64,000 bases of DNA, taken from the NCBI GenBank assembly GCA_038373865.1, contig JAXGGA010004698.1, positions 21,437-85,436 of the forward strand, given 5' to 3'. Of the stretch, positions 1 through 10,563 are shown one piece after another. The stretch is from Uloborus plumipes (Eukaryota > Arthropoda > Arachnida > Araneae > Uloboridae). A program made the position numbers and the translations under genes. The notes under the pieces were generated by a model. The model was not told the DNA's origin. It did not search any database and saw nothing but the letters and a program-made list of their open reading frames with translations. Every line of letters begins with the position of its first letter. Position 1 is the first letter of the stretch.

Positions 1-757
1 CATTCACAGCAACGGCCCATTCTGAGCGACTTTAAAAGCGTTGTCAGCACCAGGTGTGTTCCTTCAAAATTAATTGATCCTCGTCCCTCCTCCCACTAAT
101 GTGCTACTCACGCTGTTTACCCTCTCGCATTAGCATATGCGGAGAGGGGTCGACCCGAGGGAATCGGTTCCTCACGGATTTCTTCTCGCCAAACAAATCC
201 TCTTGATCAATCACTCTCAATTCGTTTCGCCACCACTGCGACTGCTTGTCATATTGCCTGTTGTTGCCATCTCGTTTGCAATTAGCTGACGATCATATTT
301 TGAGCTGACATTGCATGCTCTAAGGAAGGTTGTTAGTACTAAAAAAATTCTGCCCTTCCACTTTTCAGATTTTTAGAGAAACAAGTTAAATTTCTCATAT
401 TGTTTTCAAAAATTGTACAGCAACAGCAAAAACTTACGCTCTTAACCTGATTTTGGAAAAGTCACACGGCTGTTCTTTTATTACTCAATTCAATGTTAAA
501 TTTCATCACAGCAATGTACATGATGATTGGAGCAATTTTTGATTGAATATCTTAGTCCTTCTATTTCACATTTCTCACATTATACAATTTTTCAGAAGTA
601 ATAAAACTCAGTATTTACAGTACAACAGAAAGGATTTGTTCATTTAAAAACTACCGTAACATGCAGGAAATTCAAAGATTAAACCTTGAGATTCGTAGAT
701 CCGAACCCTGTGGTTTAGGAACACCTCACGCTTGATTTTATCGTCATATTTTATGGC
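1..757. other. Non-coding flank, no gene recognised
   Basis: No coding exon is recognisable on either strand. The first 250 bases are less AT-rich than the rest, but their frames carry no family motif and no good splice-bounded exon. Confidence 0.5.
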
Positions 758-765
758 ATTTCAAA

Positions 766-1040
766 AGAATAAGGAAAAACATGACAGCTTGCCCTCTTGC
801 TCTTGTCACCATGCCTTTCTTTTATGGTAGCTCAGAAAAACCAAGAGAAACCATGACAGGTTGCCCTCTTGCTTTTACCACCGGGCCTTTTTTGTGGCAG
901 TTCAAATAATAATAATTATTATAAATAAATAAATAAGTAAATAAAGGGAAGACAGGACAGGCTTACTCCATTGCTCTTACCAAAATGCTTTTTTGGCAGC
1001 TCAGAAAAATAAAGAGAAAATATGACGATGTGTCTCTTTG
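766..1040. repeat. Minisatellite, about 70-bp unit, four diverged copies
   Basis: The phrase 'catgacagcttgccctcttg' followed by 'ccatgcctttt' and 'ggcagctcagaaaaa' recurs at about 778, 852, 951 and 1018 in diverged form. An AAT/AAAT-rich stretch at 906-945 splits copies two and three. No coding potential is seen. Confidence 0.6.
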
Positions 1041-2629
1041 TCTATTATTTTTTTACATTAACTACTTCATTTGATGGCCATTTGTCTGGCGGTCTGAGAA
1101 ATCCGACTGTAGATGGGGAGGTCAGAACAGTCACCCTCTGGGCAGGCAGAATTTTCTTTTGGGTGGAAAGTTGATTATAAATCTTTTCATTGTATTAACA
1201 TACTGTGGTTGTGAATATGGCTTAAAACCTGTGGCTTGGGCATTTTAATTCTTTCTTTACTGCACTCCTGAACACATTTTTTACTCCAAATATTGAAAAG
1301 AACTAAATCCTCAGCCCTTCTTTCACAAAAAGTAATAAAAAATAAAAATTGCAACACAAAAGTAGAAACAAAAGCAGTTGCCAAATCACATTTACAAAAG
1401 GCAAAAGTATGCATGGTGTTGCTTTTCTGTTTCATTTTCTGTTATGTAAATGGTGTTTATTAAATCAAGAGCTGTCAAACGCCCATGAAACGCAATAATT
1501 AGGAATTATGAAATAAAAAAAATCTGAGCTGGAAAGTTTTCTTTTTTTTATTCTTCCTCTCTTACTATAAGTATGAGCTCACAAGCTGGGTCATCCCATC
1601 GAAAGGTAAATAATTTAAAGCAGTTCACTTCAAAGGGCTAAACAATGTCGGGTATTTTCCCAACCGATCTCTTATAAAAAGCAGTTTGCATTATTTTTCT
1701 CTATCCCTCTCAAATGAGATTACAGACTTCTTTGTCGGTATATAACAGGTGTGTGAGCAAGTAATCACACATCTCGGCAGCCTCCATTGTGGACAAGCGG
1801 AGGAAAGCTGTTCTGGGTGTGGATAATTATAGAGTGGAGCGGGGCAGTGCTGGCTCTATGTCCGAATCTCAGAAGAAAAATAGAGGTTGTAATAGGCCGG
1901 TGGAGCTATCGCGCGTAAATACTCGTAATGGATGCGAAGTAGTCATGGGGATTTTGAAAGATTAAAACGGATGGAGAAAACGGTTGTAATCGAGGTGTAC
2001 ATGTTCCGTCGTGGCAGAAGTTGGGCCATGAGTAATGGAACGTGGCAGATACAGCTCAATTTAGCCAGTGAAGACAAACTTGCGATTCGAAGCATTTATT
2101 TTTTTTCCTGTTAGAAGCCATTAAGTTGCTGATTAACTTACGTATTGCGCAATTTTTATAAGAGCAAATAAAATACATCTTCTCAACAGAAGTATACCAA
2201 AACTTTTCATCGGGTTCCAAAATGCGTAGAGTATAGGTACTCCATCATTCAAAGCAAAGTTTTATCAATAGTCAATGAATTTACTGAAATCACTCTTTAT
2301 TATATATTTATTATGGTTTTAAAACAAATATTGCATCAAAACAAGCTCAACATGACTACCTTCAACATATTTACCTTCTGGTATTGTAAGATTGCATTTT
2401 CAACAGTTAACTGGAGTATGTTCTGAGAAATGCTTTGAAAATGTCGCGAAATGCTATATGTTGTGTTAAAGAATAGGTAAAGTTCCAGGATTATCACGCT
2501 TTAACAGCTGCTTTGAATGCCTCCATAGCTAAAAATCACATAAATCGAGGTTTAACGATCGGAAAGTAATGTATAACATTAAAAAGGACCAATGGGAGAG
2601 AAATTTTGGAACTTTTTTTTATTATTCCT
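1041..2629. other. Non-coding interval with a GC-elevated island at 1,780-2,075
   Basis: Mostly AT-rich sequence without a recognisable gene. The island at 1,780-2,075 is clearly richer in G and C and contains a 60-codon open frame (1,932-2,114), but that frame has no family motif. The island could be a conserved regulatory segment or an unrecognised UTR. This is inference from base composition only. Confidence 0.35.
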
Positions 2630-2633
2630 TTAA

Positions 2634-3196
2634 CCCTTTAAGCGGTCAATTGTTTTACCAGAAATGCTTCCAAAAAAGGCATATTTTGTATTGCATTTTG
2701 TTAAGTACCATACTTAGCAGAATAAGAATATTAAGAATATTTTTTCTCGATTTTAATGCTTTTACAACATTTTTTTTTACAATTTTGGTCACAAAAACCC
2801 TAAATGTTTGCATTTTTCAAGTACATTCTGCAGGCAGGAAAGAATGGTTTACAAATTATGCAAAAATTTCTCTCACACTTACTGTGAATTTTGAAGTTTA
2901 CAATTTTCCAAACAGTTCAGAAGTCCTTTTTATACTGTCTAGTCATACAGTAGAACAAAAAGTCCCCGCTTTCCCGCTACATAGAAAAACCCGGATGAAA
3001 AACCTTTCATTTAACATGGACAAGCCACACCATCTGTTGAAAAATAATACTACTAAATAGTCTCTTTCAATAATGAAAAATTCGGACAAACCAGAAAGGA
3101 AATCAGAAAATATCGATGCCCGTATGCCGTACGGGCAAACCATATAAGGCCAATTTCGGGTAGCACGTACACAGTACGGGCAAACTGCTTAAAGAG
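2634..3196. mobile_element. piggyBac-like non-autonomous element
   Basis: TTAA at 2,630-2,633 is followed by CCCTTTAAGCGGTCAA, and the right end reads TTTGCCCGTACTG...GCAAACTGCTTAAAGAG followed by TTAA at 3,197-3,200. The ends are imperfect inverted repeats (CCCTTTAAGCGGT against CTCTTTAAGCAGT). A TTAA target duplication with a CCC/CTC start is the hallmark of the piggyBac superfamily. The right subterminal part repeats the phrase 'tacgggcaaac' twice (about 3,132 and 3,175) and has a small hairpin, gcccgtatgccgtacgggc. No transposase is recognisable. A 163-codon open frame crossing the left border is judged spurious because it starts outside the element. Confidence 0.6.
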
Positions 3197-3200
3197 TTAA

Positions 3201-3556
3201 ACAAATTCCCATCTCTTTATTATGTTCTACAAAAAATTTCATTAATTTTTGAGCTATAGTTTCGATACTGAAGAGCTTTAAAGTGAAATTGTTTGATTAA
3301 GCACAACCTGTGTTTTGGCCCTGTTTGTTTAAAAAATATTTATGAAATCAACGCCTATAAATGCACATTGCAATAAAAAATTGCAAGTATATGTGCTTTG
3401 CCCTGGCAAGGAATTTATTGTTAAATATCGATGGCTTAATCTGTAAGCTAGCTAAATCTACATATTGTAAAAAATATGTTTTTTTTTTCTAAATTGGTTG
3501 TTACCTCAAGCTGCATTAGTAGAAAAAGTAGTTACTCCAAAATTTTTCTACAAATG
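3201..3556. other. AT-rich non-coding spacer
   Basis: I see no gene, repeat border or RNA structure here beyond short homopolymer runs. Confidence 0.5.
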
Positions 3557-4137
3557 CAGGGTGCCCAGAAATAACTGACGGCAAAATTTATTTGTGCATA
3601 ATTTACATTCAATATGCTTTTTACTGTTGGCAACACTTGATATATTTAGTTTAATACTATGAGCAATAGTGCAGACGATTCTTTGAATTAAAACCCATTT
3701 CATTCTTTGCATTATCAAGGTGGATGATAAACGCCGTTTAATTCTCGAATTGCATTTAAAAGGTAAGCGGAATTGTGATTAAAAAAAATTGAAGTATTTA
3801 AATATATCAAAGAGATTAATTGAAAGAACTTTAAAATTGTTTAAAGAAACAGGTAGTGTAGAAGTAAGGCATAGTGGTGGAAAAAGTGAAGTGAACTAAT
3901 AAAAAAGTTAATGAAATGTGCCCGTGAAAGAGTGCCTCTGTAGATGCGTGCCGCTGCAGAAGCCTTTCCAAAAAGATTGCCCCGTGGTTGCAGTTAAAGA
4001 CGCGAGTATAGAAACCATTACTTAAACATTGATTAACAATGATGTTACTTTCATTTAACATTTATTTTATCATCATAGAAAATTTGTATTACAGTAATAA
4101 TTTTTTTTTGAACCGTCAGTTATTTGTGAGCACCCTG
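3557..4137 (+). mobile_element. Internally deleted Tc1/mariner-type relic
   Basis: Inverted termini match well: CAGGGTGCCCAGAAATAACT at the left and, read from the right end, CAGGGTGCTCACAAATAACT. The right flank is TA (4,138-4,139); the left flank is TG (3,555-3,556), a likely decayed TA. At 581 bp it is far shorter than a complete element and encloses only the start of a transposase-like frame. Confidence 0.7.
3720..4030 (+). pseudogene. N-terminal transposase fragment (helix-turn-helix region), decayed
   Basis: Plus-strand translation from 3,720 reads VDDKRRLILELHLKGKRNCD, a stop, then KKLK..SKRLIERTLKLFKETGSVEV and RHSGGKSEVN before another stop. The spacing of charged and leucine residues and the 'K.TGSVE.R..GG' ending are typical of the DNA-binding N-terminus of Tc1/mariner/IS630 transposases. 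In-frame stops and small frame changes follow, and the catalytic domain is absent. Its position inside the 3,557-4,137 inverted termini supports the call. Subfamily assignment is not possible from this fragment. Confidence 0.5.
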
Positions 4138-4389
4138 TAGATGAATTCGTTGCAAGTAAACCCCCCAAATTAAAACCGTGCAATAAATCACTCATGTTCT
4201 TTTTTTTCTTCCCTTACTGTAAACTTACCCTTAAGTTAGCTGGTTAACAATCTAATAATCCATGGGCTAAATATTATGCTCTTTCAAACAAGCAATGAGA
4301 GCTTACTTTCGTGTAATAAAAGCATACATGAACTTTGACATTAGAAAATTCGAAAATTTATGTAACTTAACTCAATTTATAGGTTATTA

Positions 4390-4446
4390 CATAACTCGGA
4401 TGACCTGGATCCCGTATTAGACTGGATTAATCAGGTACTACTGTAT
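4390..4446. mobile_element. pogo/Tigger-like end fragment
   Basis: The segment 'cccgtattagactggattaatcaggtactactgta' (read in pieces) resembles the right terminus of pogo/Tigger-type elements, which end in ...TTAATCGAGGT-TCTACTGTA. No matching left end is seen nearby. Confidence 0.35.
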
Positions 4447-6088
4447 CTTCAAACTTTTAATTTTGGAACTTACCTCCCTTTGCTTCTCACTGCCAAAATT
4501 CTTAAACCCAGAAGAGAAATACCATTCATCATACTGGAATTACTTAAGTTAAAAAGATTCTTTACTTGATAATGGAAGACGTTCTTGTCTACGTTTCTCC
4601 ACAGAATACAAATAACTTTTATATACAAAACTTATTTCATAATCCATCGGAGAAAATTTATCGGGATGAACGTTAAAAATAAGCAGCAATACTAAGTTGA
4701 AAATAAGCGAAATTCCAAAAGCATTACCTTTTTTTTTCCTTTTTCATTTTCGTAGAAGATAATCATTTATGAAAAAATTAATTTATAACCCTTGGTGATG
4801 GGAAATCTTATCTAAAAGGCTGCTGGATAAACCTTTCTGATTGGTTTAAAATTACCCTTGAAGAACCTCAAGACAATTAACTGATTTCCGATCACATCTT
4901 CCCAAGATTTGTCATCTTAATCTCTGCGGTGATAGGTTGCAATTTTTCAAAATTGTCGGGAGAATGAAGTTGTTCAGAAAGATAATTAATTACGGTTTTA
5001 ATTCTCACTGCAGATTTTTTAACCAGGGGCTTTTATATAGTATATATATTAGGGCATTTGTAACAAAGTAAAGTACTTGGGCAAAGCGAAATGGTGAAAT
5101 ATTTTACTTACCACCACCTGGCTGGCAATATTTAGTCAAAGAAATTAAACATGTAATAGACTCCAATAAAAAAACAGTTATCAGATCAAGTAGCTTTCAT
5201 AGGAAAAACAAAAATGTTTAGTGTAATTTGTAGTATTTCCTTGGGACCTTTGAAATAAATAGATTTTATGAATGAGTCAGGAATATATTTCAAATTTATT
5301 TATTGCTCATAAAATTCATCGTTTTCTACCGATTGTCGAATTTTTACATATTCAGAACAATGAGTAAGAATCAGAATATATTGGCTATCCGAAGCACTTT
5401 TGTTATCGAAACATTTATTGAATTATATAAATCCGTGAGTTTATTTTATGTTTTCACTTGAATTTAAAAATTCTCAGTAATGTCTAAAACTTCCTGAAAA
5501 ACACATATAATTGCCTATGCTTCATCATAGAGCAAAAGAGGTAACGTTTCTTTAAAGGATCATTTTGTCCGAGTCTCCTTTACTCGTTTTTCTCTCATTG
5601 AACAGTTCCTTTGTAAACAAGGACATGTTTTTAACATACTTATTTCTCTCTAGACATGTAATCACGCAAACGTCTATGTAGGATGTTAAGTCTCGCGATT
5701 TTCTCTCTCTTTCTCAACTGTTGCTGCATATCAAGATAAGAAGAATTCATTTGCCGTTCCACTACACGACTTAACGATTGAAAAACACACCCAACCACCT
5801 AAATCCAGAATATTTGCTCTGTTATAAGTCTCTCGCACGTCAATCATAACCCTTCAAGTTGATAGAAACCAAAAGAAATAAGTAGTAAATGACGATCTAG
5901 TATGTCTGCCATTTTGTAGCTCTGCAAAGAGCAGCCACCTTTTTTTATAGTTTATTATAAGTCATGTAGCTGTTGCTTTTGAAATCAATAGAAGAAACAG
6001 CGTGACACTGTGATGTACGCCAGATTTTTAGGAGAGTCTGCAGACTTTTTCTTAGTTTTGACGAACTTGAATTTTTTGAAGAAAAAGT

Positions 6089-6149
<61 letters not shown>

Positions 6150-8111
6150 GGATATGTTCTTGTAGTTTTTAACTTCACCTTCATATTTTTCAGCAATTTT
6201 TGGGCTGATTTAGTTTCTAAGATTAATATGGTGTGGTTTATCTTGCAGACAATATTTGGGTTTCTTAATCTGCGACGAAGAATACTGAAAAAAAAATTCT
6301 ACTGCCGGGCCTTTGAGTGAAGATGCACTTGGTACATTAAAGTACATAGTTGAAATGTGCAATATACTGATAACTGATTCATATTCAACAAATCCATGCA
6401 ATTTCAAGTTCATAATACGCTCCTTCTGAAAAAGTATAACACTTGCCCTCCTAAGAAGTAGCAACATTTCTCCTAGTTAGTACATATCTAGTGCATTAAC
6501 ATGAATTTGTGCACATTTAAAACTTCTTTATAGCAAATTTGAGACCAAAATGGCTGTAAAACGTGTCTTGTATTTCAATTTGCCATCTTGCGTGCTATAT
6601 TTCGTCACGTAACATTCCTGATGAAAATCACTGAGCAGGTTGCAAGAAAAGAAATGGGTTTAACAATGCTCTTACAATATTTATTGCTCGTTTTTTCCTT
6701 CATTTTTTAAAACTTTATTTGGAAAAATGAGGTTTTCCTTATAGTCTCTATTATGTGTGTGCATATATATATATATATATATAAATATAAATATACTGAT
6801 ATATATTTATAGATTAGAAGACGCTTTTGAGAAGATATTTTTATCATAAATATTCGAAAAATTACATATGAATCAATTTCTTACTACATAAGAGTACAAC
6901 AAACAAAAACCATTTTTATGCTCAAAATAGCTAATAGAAATTGCATTGGAACATTTTAGGGTTACAAGAACCAATTCAAAGCACAAATAGAAAAAAAGGA
7001 AGAAGCAAAATACATGTTAGCTTGTGAAAGAAAGTACATCTGCAAAAAGTTTCGACCTTTCAAGGTATTTATGATGCTTTTTTTTCTTCAATTATCAGTA
7101 TTAAGTTTTCGTTTCTTCTTCTTCTTTAAATTTTAAATTAAATAGTTTCCCAGTGCTTTGCATTTAACCGGCCGCACACGTAATAATTTACCACGCATGT
7201 TACAGTGGAGAAATTTTAATGTGCTTTTGCAATTCATTGCAGTTTCCTAAATTTTCTGCCTTTCCAAAAGGCAAAGTACGAAAAACTTATTTTTCATTAA
7301 ATGACAAAGAAAAAAAGCGAAGTCAACTGTCTCTCTCAAACTTTTCGGAAAATAGAGTTATTTATGTTATCTCTCATTCATCACATAGAAACATTTGACA
7401 CTTACGGTTGAATTATTTTCGCCTTTCATATGTGAAAGGAAGAAGCTTGGAATACTTTTCAGAATTTCTTTCGAGAGTGTGAGCAAAATAGTTTCCTCTC
7501 GTATTTAGAAAATTTTTGCATTTCACGACTCCGCTCCAACCCGAGAAATAGAAACATTTTATATGATTGGACGCTCAAAAAAACGAATTGAAAACAGAGA
7601 ACAATCAAATAATCTTTTTTCTTCATTTCGTTCTGCTTGTTTTTTCTCCATCCAGCATCACGAATCGTATTAAACGTATGATTAATTTCTCTGGAAAGTT
7701 ATCATCATCGTTTCTCGCCACGGGAAAGACAATGACAGATGATGACATTGATATTTCTTCTTCACAATGCGATAACTGACGCCAGATGTCGCTTCAAACG
7801 GTGATTCAGGTTGAACTCCCAGCAAGATTCATGTAGATACAAGAATCTGACCTCAAAATATTATAATATCCAAAAGGTTAAGACATCTAACACACAAAGT
7901 AAACAATGCGTTTCGTTTTTCTAATTTGTTTATCTTGGTACTGCTCTAACTGAAATAAGCTGGAAATGCTTAAAAGGGATCAAAACAAACAGAATGCTTA
8001 ACAAACGTTAAAATAAGTGTTTCTGTTCAAATGCAACTGTGGGTAGTGTAAAGATATTTAAGTGTAAATAGTTAAAATTATTTTTCTAAGGGAATATTAT
8101 TTGAGATAGCA
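4447..8111. other. AT-rich non-coding interval
   Basis: No exon of a known family is recognisable. It contains a long (TA)n run at about 6,091-6,147 and a shorter one at 6,764-6,783. Small open frames here have no conserved motifs. Confidence 0.5.
6091..6147. repeat. (TA)n microsatellite
   Basis: An uninterrupted alternating TA run of roughly 57 bases. It alone creates the Ile-Tyr repeat seen in a minus-strand frame. Confidence 0.95.
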
Positions 8112-8113
8112 TA

Positions 8114-9779
8114 CAGTTAGTCACAAAAGTCTGCGTACAAACTAAATTTTAAATTAAGAAAACCCTCTAACCATAGAAAAATGTGTTTTAATCATTGCAT
8201 TTTTTTTCTTCTATTAGCTACAAGTGTAAGCTTAAATAAAAAGTAAATAATGTAAGTGTAATACTTTTTAGATTTTTACAAAAAATATTTTGTCAAAAAA
8301 AACTGAGAAATTCCTTCCAATAAAGTCTGCGTACACTTTCGAAAAAATGTAAAACATAAGTTTTTTACAATACTTCAATGCTTTGTAGCATATCCTTTAT
8401 TCTTCACAACAGCTTTCAGTCGTCTGTGCATTGACTGAACTAGTTTTTCAGTGTCATCCGACGTAAATTTCGCCCATTTCTCCTGCAATTCACTAATTAG
8501 CTCATTTTGCGAAGTAATACTGTGTTTTCGAATTCGTTTCTCCAATTTTGCCCAAAAATGTTCGTTTGGATTGAGGTTTGGTGACTATGGAGGAGTACGC
8601 AACTGTCTTGGAGTGTGATAGAGGAGATACTTCTTCATATTGATATTAAAAGATATTTTAGCTGTATGTTTCGGGTCGCTGTCTTGTTGGAAAATAAAAG
8701 TATTAGAAATGTTCAAATTCCGGGCACTGTCTCGTACATTTTTCTTTAGAATATCCAGATAAACATACTTATCCATGACTTTATCAATAATGTGAAGATT
8801 TCCAACTCCTTTCGATGACATACACCCCCACACAATCACACCTCCAGCTCCATGTTTGACAGTAGGATTTAAATTTCTTAGATTCAGTTCTGTTCCTGGT
8901 TTTCTCCATACAATAGGGGGGCCATTAACTTTAAATTTTGTAGATTTACTTTCATCTGACCAAATTACATTGTTATAGAAGTCCTGCGAAGAGTTTGAAT
9001 ATGTTTTGGCAAAAGTAATTCTTTTCTTTCTATTTGTCTCGGAAATGTATGGCTTAGACCTAGGTTTGCGTCCATGATAACCGGCCTTTCGCAGCACTTT
9101 TCATACAGTTTCATTAGAAAGTTCCTTGCTGCTAGTTAAAAAAATGTCTTTTGCAATGCTTGTAGCAGAAAGTTCAAACTTTTGTTTAATTCGTAAAAGA
9201 ATTTTTCTTTCTTCTCTCTGCGTTAGCTTCTTCGGTCTTCCACATCTTGGTTTTACAGCAAGACTACCAGTGTCAAGATAGTTTTGAATAACTCTTTGTA
9301 CACTAGAAAATGATTTTCCAATGATTTTACCAATATCACGAAGAGTTTTACCTTCATATCTCAACTTTATAATTAGTTGTCCTGTAACTAAAGGAATTTC
9401 TTTATTGGTTGTCATTTTCGTCAAAGAAAACAGAAATAGCAACTTTCAATCAACGTGAAATTTGCTTCGGAAGTTAAAAACTTTGAAAATGTAACCTGTT
9501 TTACATTCTCAAGTTTGAAGTTTAAACATTAGATAAGAAATCCCCCGCCTACTTTGCGTTGTACGTAAACTTTATTGGCTTTGATTTCTAGCCAATTATC
9601 TTGTAAAAATTAGTGTGCATAAATTATTAGATATGAATATATTAGTTAAGTAATTTCATAGTCCCTTATTGAAACTAAATGTTTAAAAAATAAAACTTTA
9701 TGAAACTTCCCCTTTTGCACCTTAAATTTTTATTTGATGTTATTTTTTCTTGATGTACGCAGACTTTATTGACTAACTG
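8114..9779 (-). mobile_element. Full-length Tc1-like transposon with IR/DR-type ends
   Basis: The element lies between TA dinucleotides (8,112-8,113 and 9,780-9,781). The left end begins CAGTTAGTCACAAAAGTCTG and the right end, read inward, begins CAGTTAGTCAATAAAGTCTG. A second copy of the core 'AATAAAGTCTGCGTAC' occurs inside the left end at about 8,321-8,336, and a related core, GTACGTAAACTTTATT, inside the right end at about 9,561-9,576. That gives the nested direct-repeat arrangement (two sites per ~210-bp terminus) known from Sleeping Beauty-type Tc1 elements. Length is 1,666 bp, normal for an intact Tc1. One transposase frame is carried on the minus strand. Confidence 0.9.
8375..9415 (-). 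pseudogene. Tc1-like DD34E transposase, two nonsense codons
   Basis: From the ATG at 9,413-9,415 (MTTNKEIPLVTG) to the terminal TGA at 8,375-8,377 the frame spans 347 codons, the normal length of a Tc1 transposase. The N-terminal paired helix-turn-helix region is followed by the basic hook GRPKKLT. Catalytic residues sit in WSDESK (first D), QQDSDPKHTA (second D) and SPNLNPNEHFW (the E). The frame is uninterrupted by indels but has a TGA at 9,101-9,103 where a CGA arginine codon is expected (a CpG-type transition) and a TAG just before SPNLNPNE at about 8,585. Both stops truncate the enzyme before or within the catalytic domain, so this copy is inactive, but it looks young. Helper-type mobilisation through its intact ends remains possible (inference). 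Confidence 0.9.
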
Positions 9780-9781
9780 TA

Positions 9782-10304
9782 CGTCCTTTGCTATAAAAAC
9801 TCGTTCACATTTTCATGATGACATAGCGTGTCTGCGTACTTTCTGAAAAATCAAGTTTTGTCCTCGGTTCCAGGAAAGTATTTTTGAGTATTTTTCACAG
9901 TACATTCCAATTGAGTTATATGTAGCTGTTACCAAGTAATTGCAAGAACTTGTCGAAGTTGAAAGGGTGTGTTATAGAATTGAGATCTCCTTTAAAATAT
10001 TATAGAATTAAGCTTATATCAGTCATATTTTTGTTATAGAGAGTTTGTTTCCAGAGATGTCAACTGAGGCAAAAACACAGCAATAATTAATATATTCACT
10101 AGCCATTAAAGCTAACCTTTTTCACGAGTTTTTCTATAGTTTCAAATAATGTTTAACAAAAGATAACAAAGCGTGACTGACATTATTTTCTGTGTGGAAA
10201 AGGATTAATTGTTAACACTCTAAATCTGCTTGGATAGAAACACACTGAGATAGTCAATTTAAGCTAAACCAATGGTTACTCGTAGGTTTGATTCCATAAA
10301 CAGA
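9782..10304. other. Non-coding spacer
   Basis: AT-rich sequence without recognisable genes or element borders. Confidence 0.5.
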
Positions 10305-10308
10305 TACA

Positions 10309-10559
10309 TACTGCCATGCTAAGCGCAAAAGTGGTATCTGCAGTAGAGCTCAAACTGAGATATTACTCTTTAAAGTTTTGCGCCACCATGCATTTGATTC
10401 AGATGAAACTTTTCAGAATTTTTAAAAAAATATTTCCCGTTCTCAAATGACCATATAATTTTGTATTTCGGTAAAATACGTCACGAAGAGCCACCTGGTG
10501 GCGATAACTTAATTTTGGTAAAAATTGCAGATACGGCTTTTGTGCTTAGTACGGCAGCA
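10309..10559. mobile_element. MITE with ~33-bp inverted ends
   Basis: Left end TACTGCCATGCTAAGCGCAA and right end, read inward, TGCTGCCGTACTAAGCACAA are imperfect inverted repeats that extend through 'gtatctgca'. Both sides are flanked by TACA (10,305-10,308 and 10,560-10,563), a possible 4-bp target duplication. There is no coding capacity. The superfamily cannot be named. Confidence 0.5.
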
Positions 10560-10563
10560 TACA

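Noticed and set aside
2569..3060. 163-codon plus-strand open frame
   Set aside because: It starts outside and crosses the left border of the piggyBac-like element, is Phe/Leu/Asn-rich as AT-rich DNA produces, and has no domain motif.
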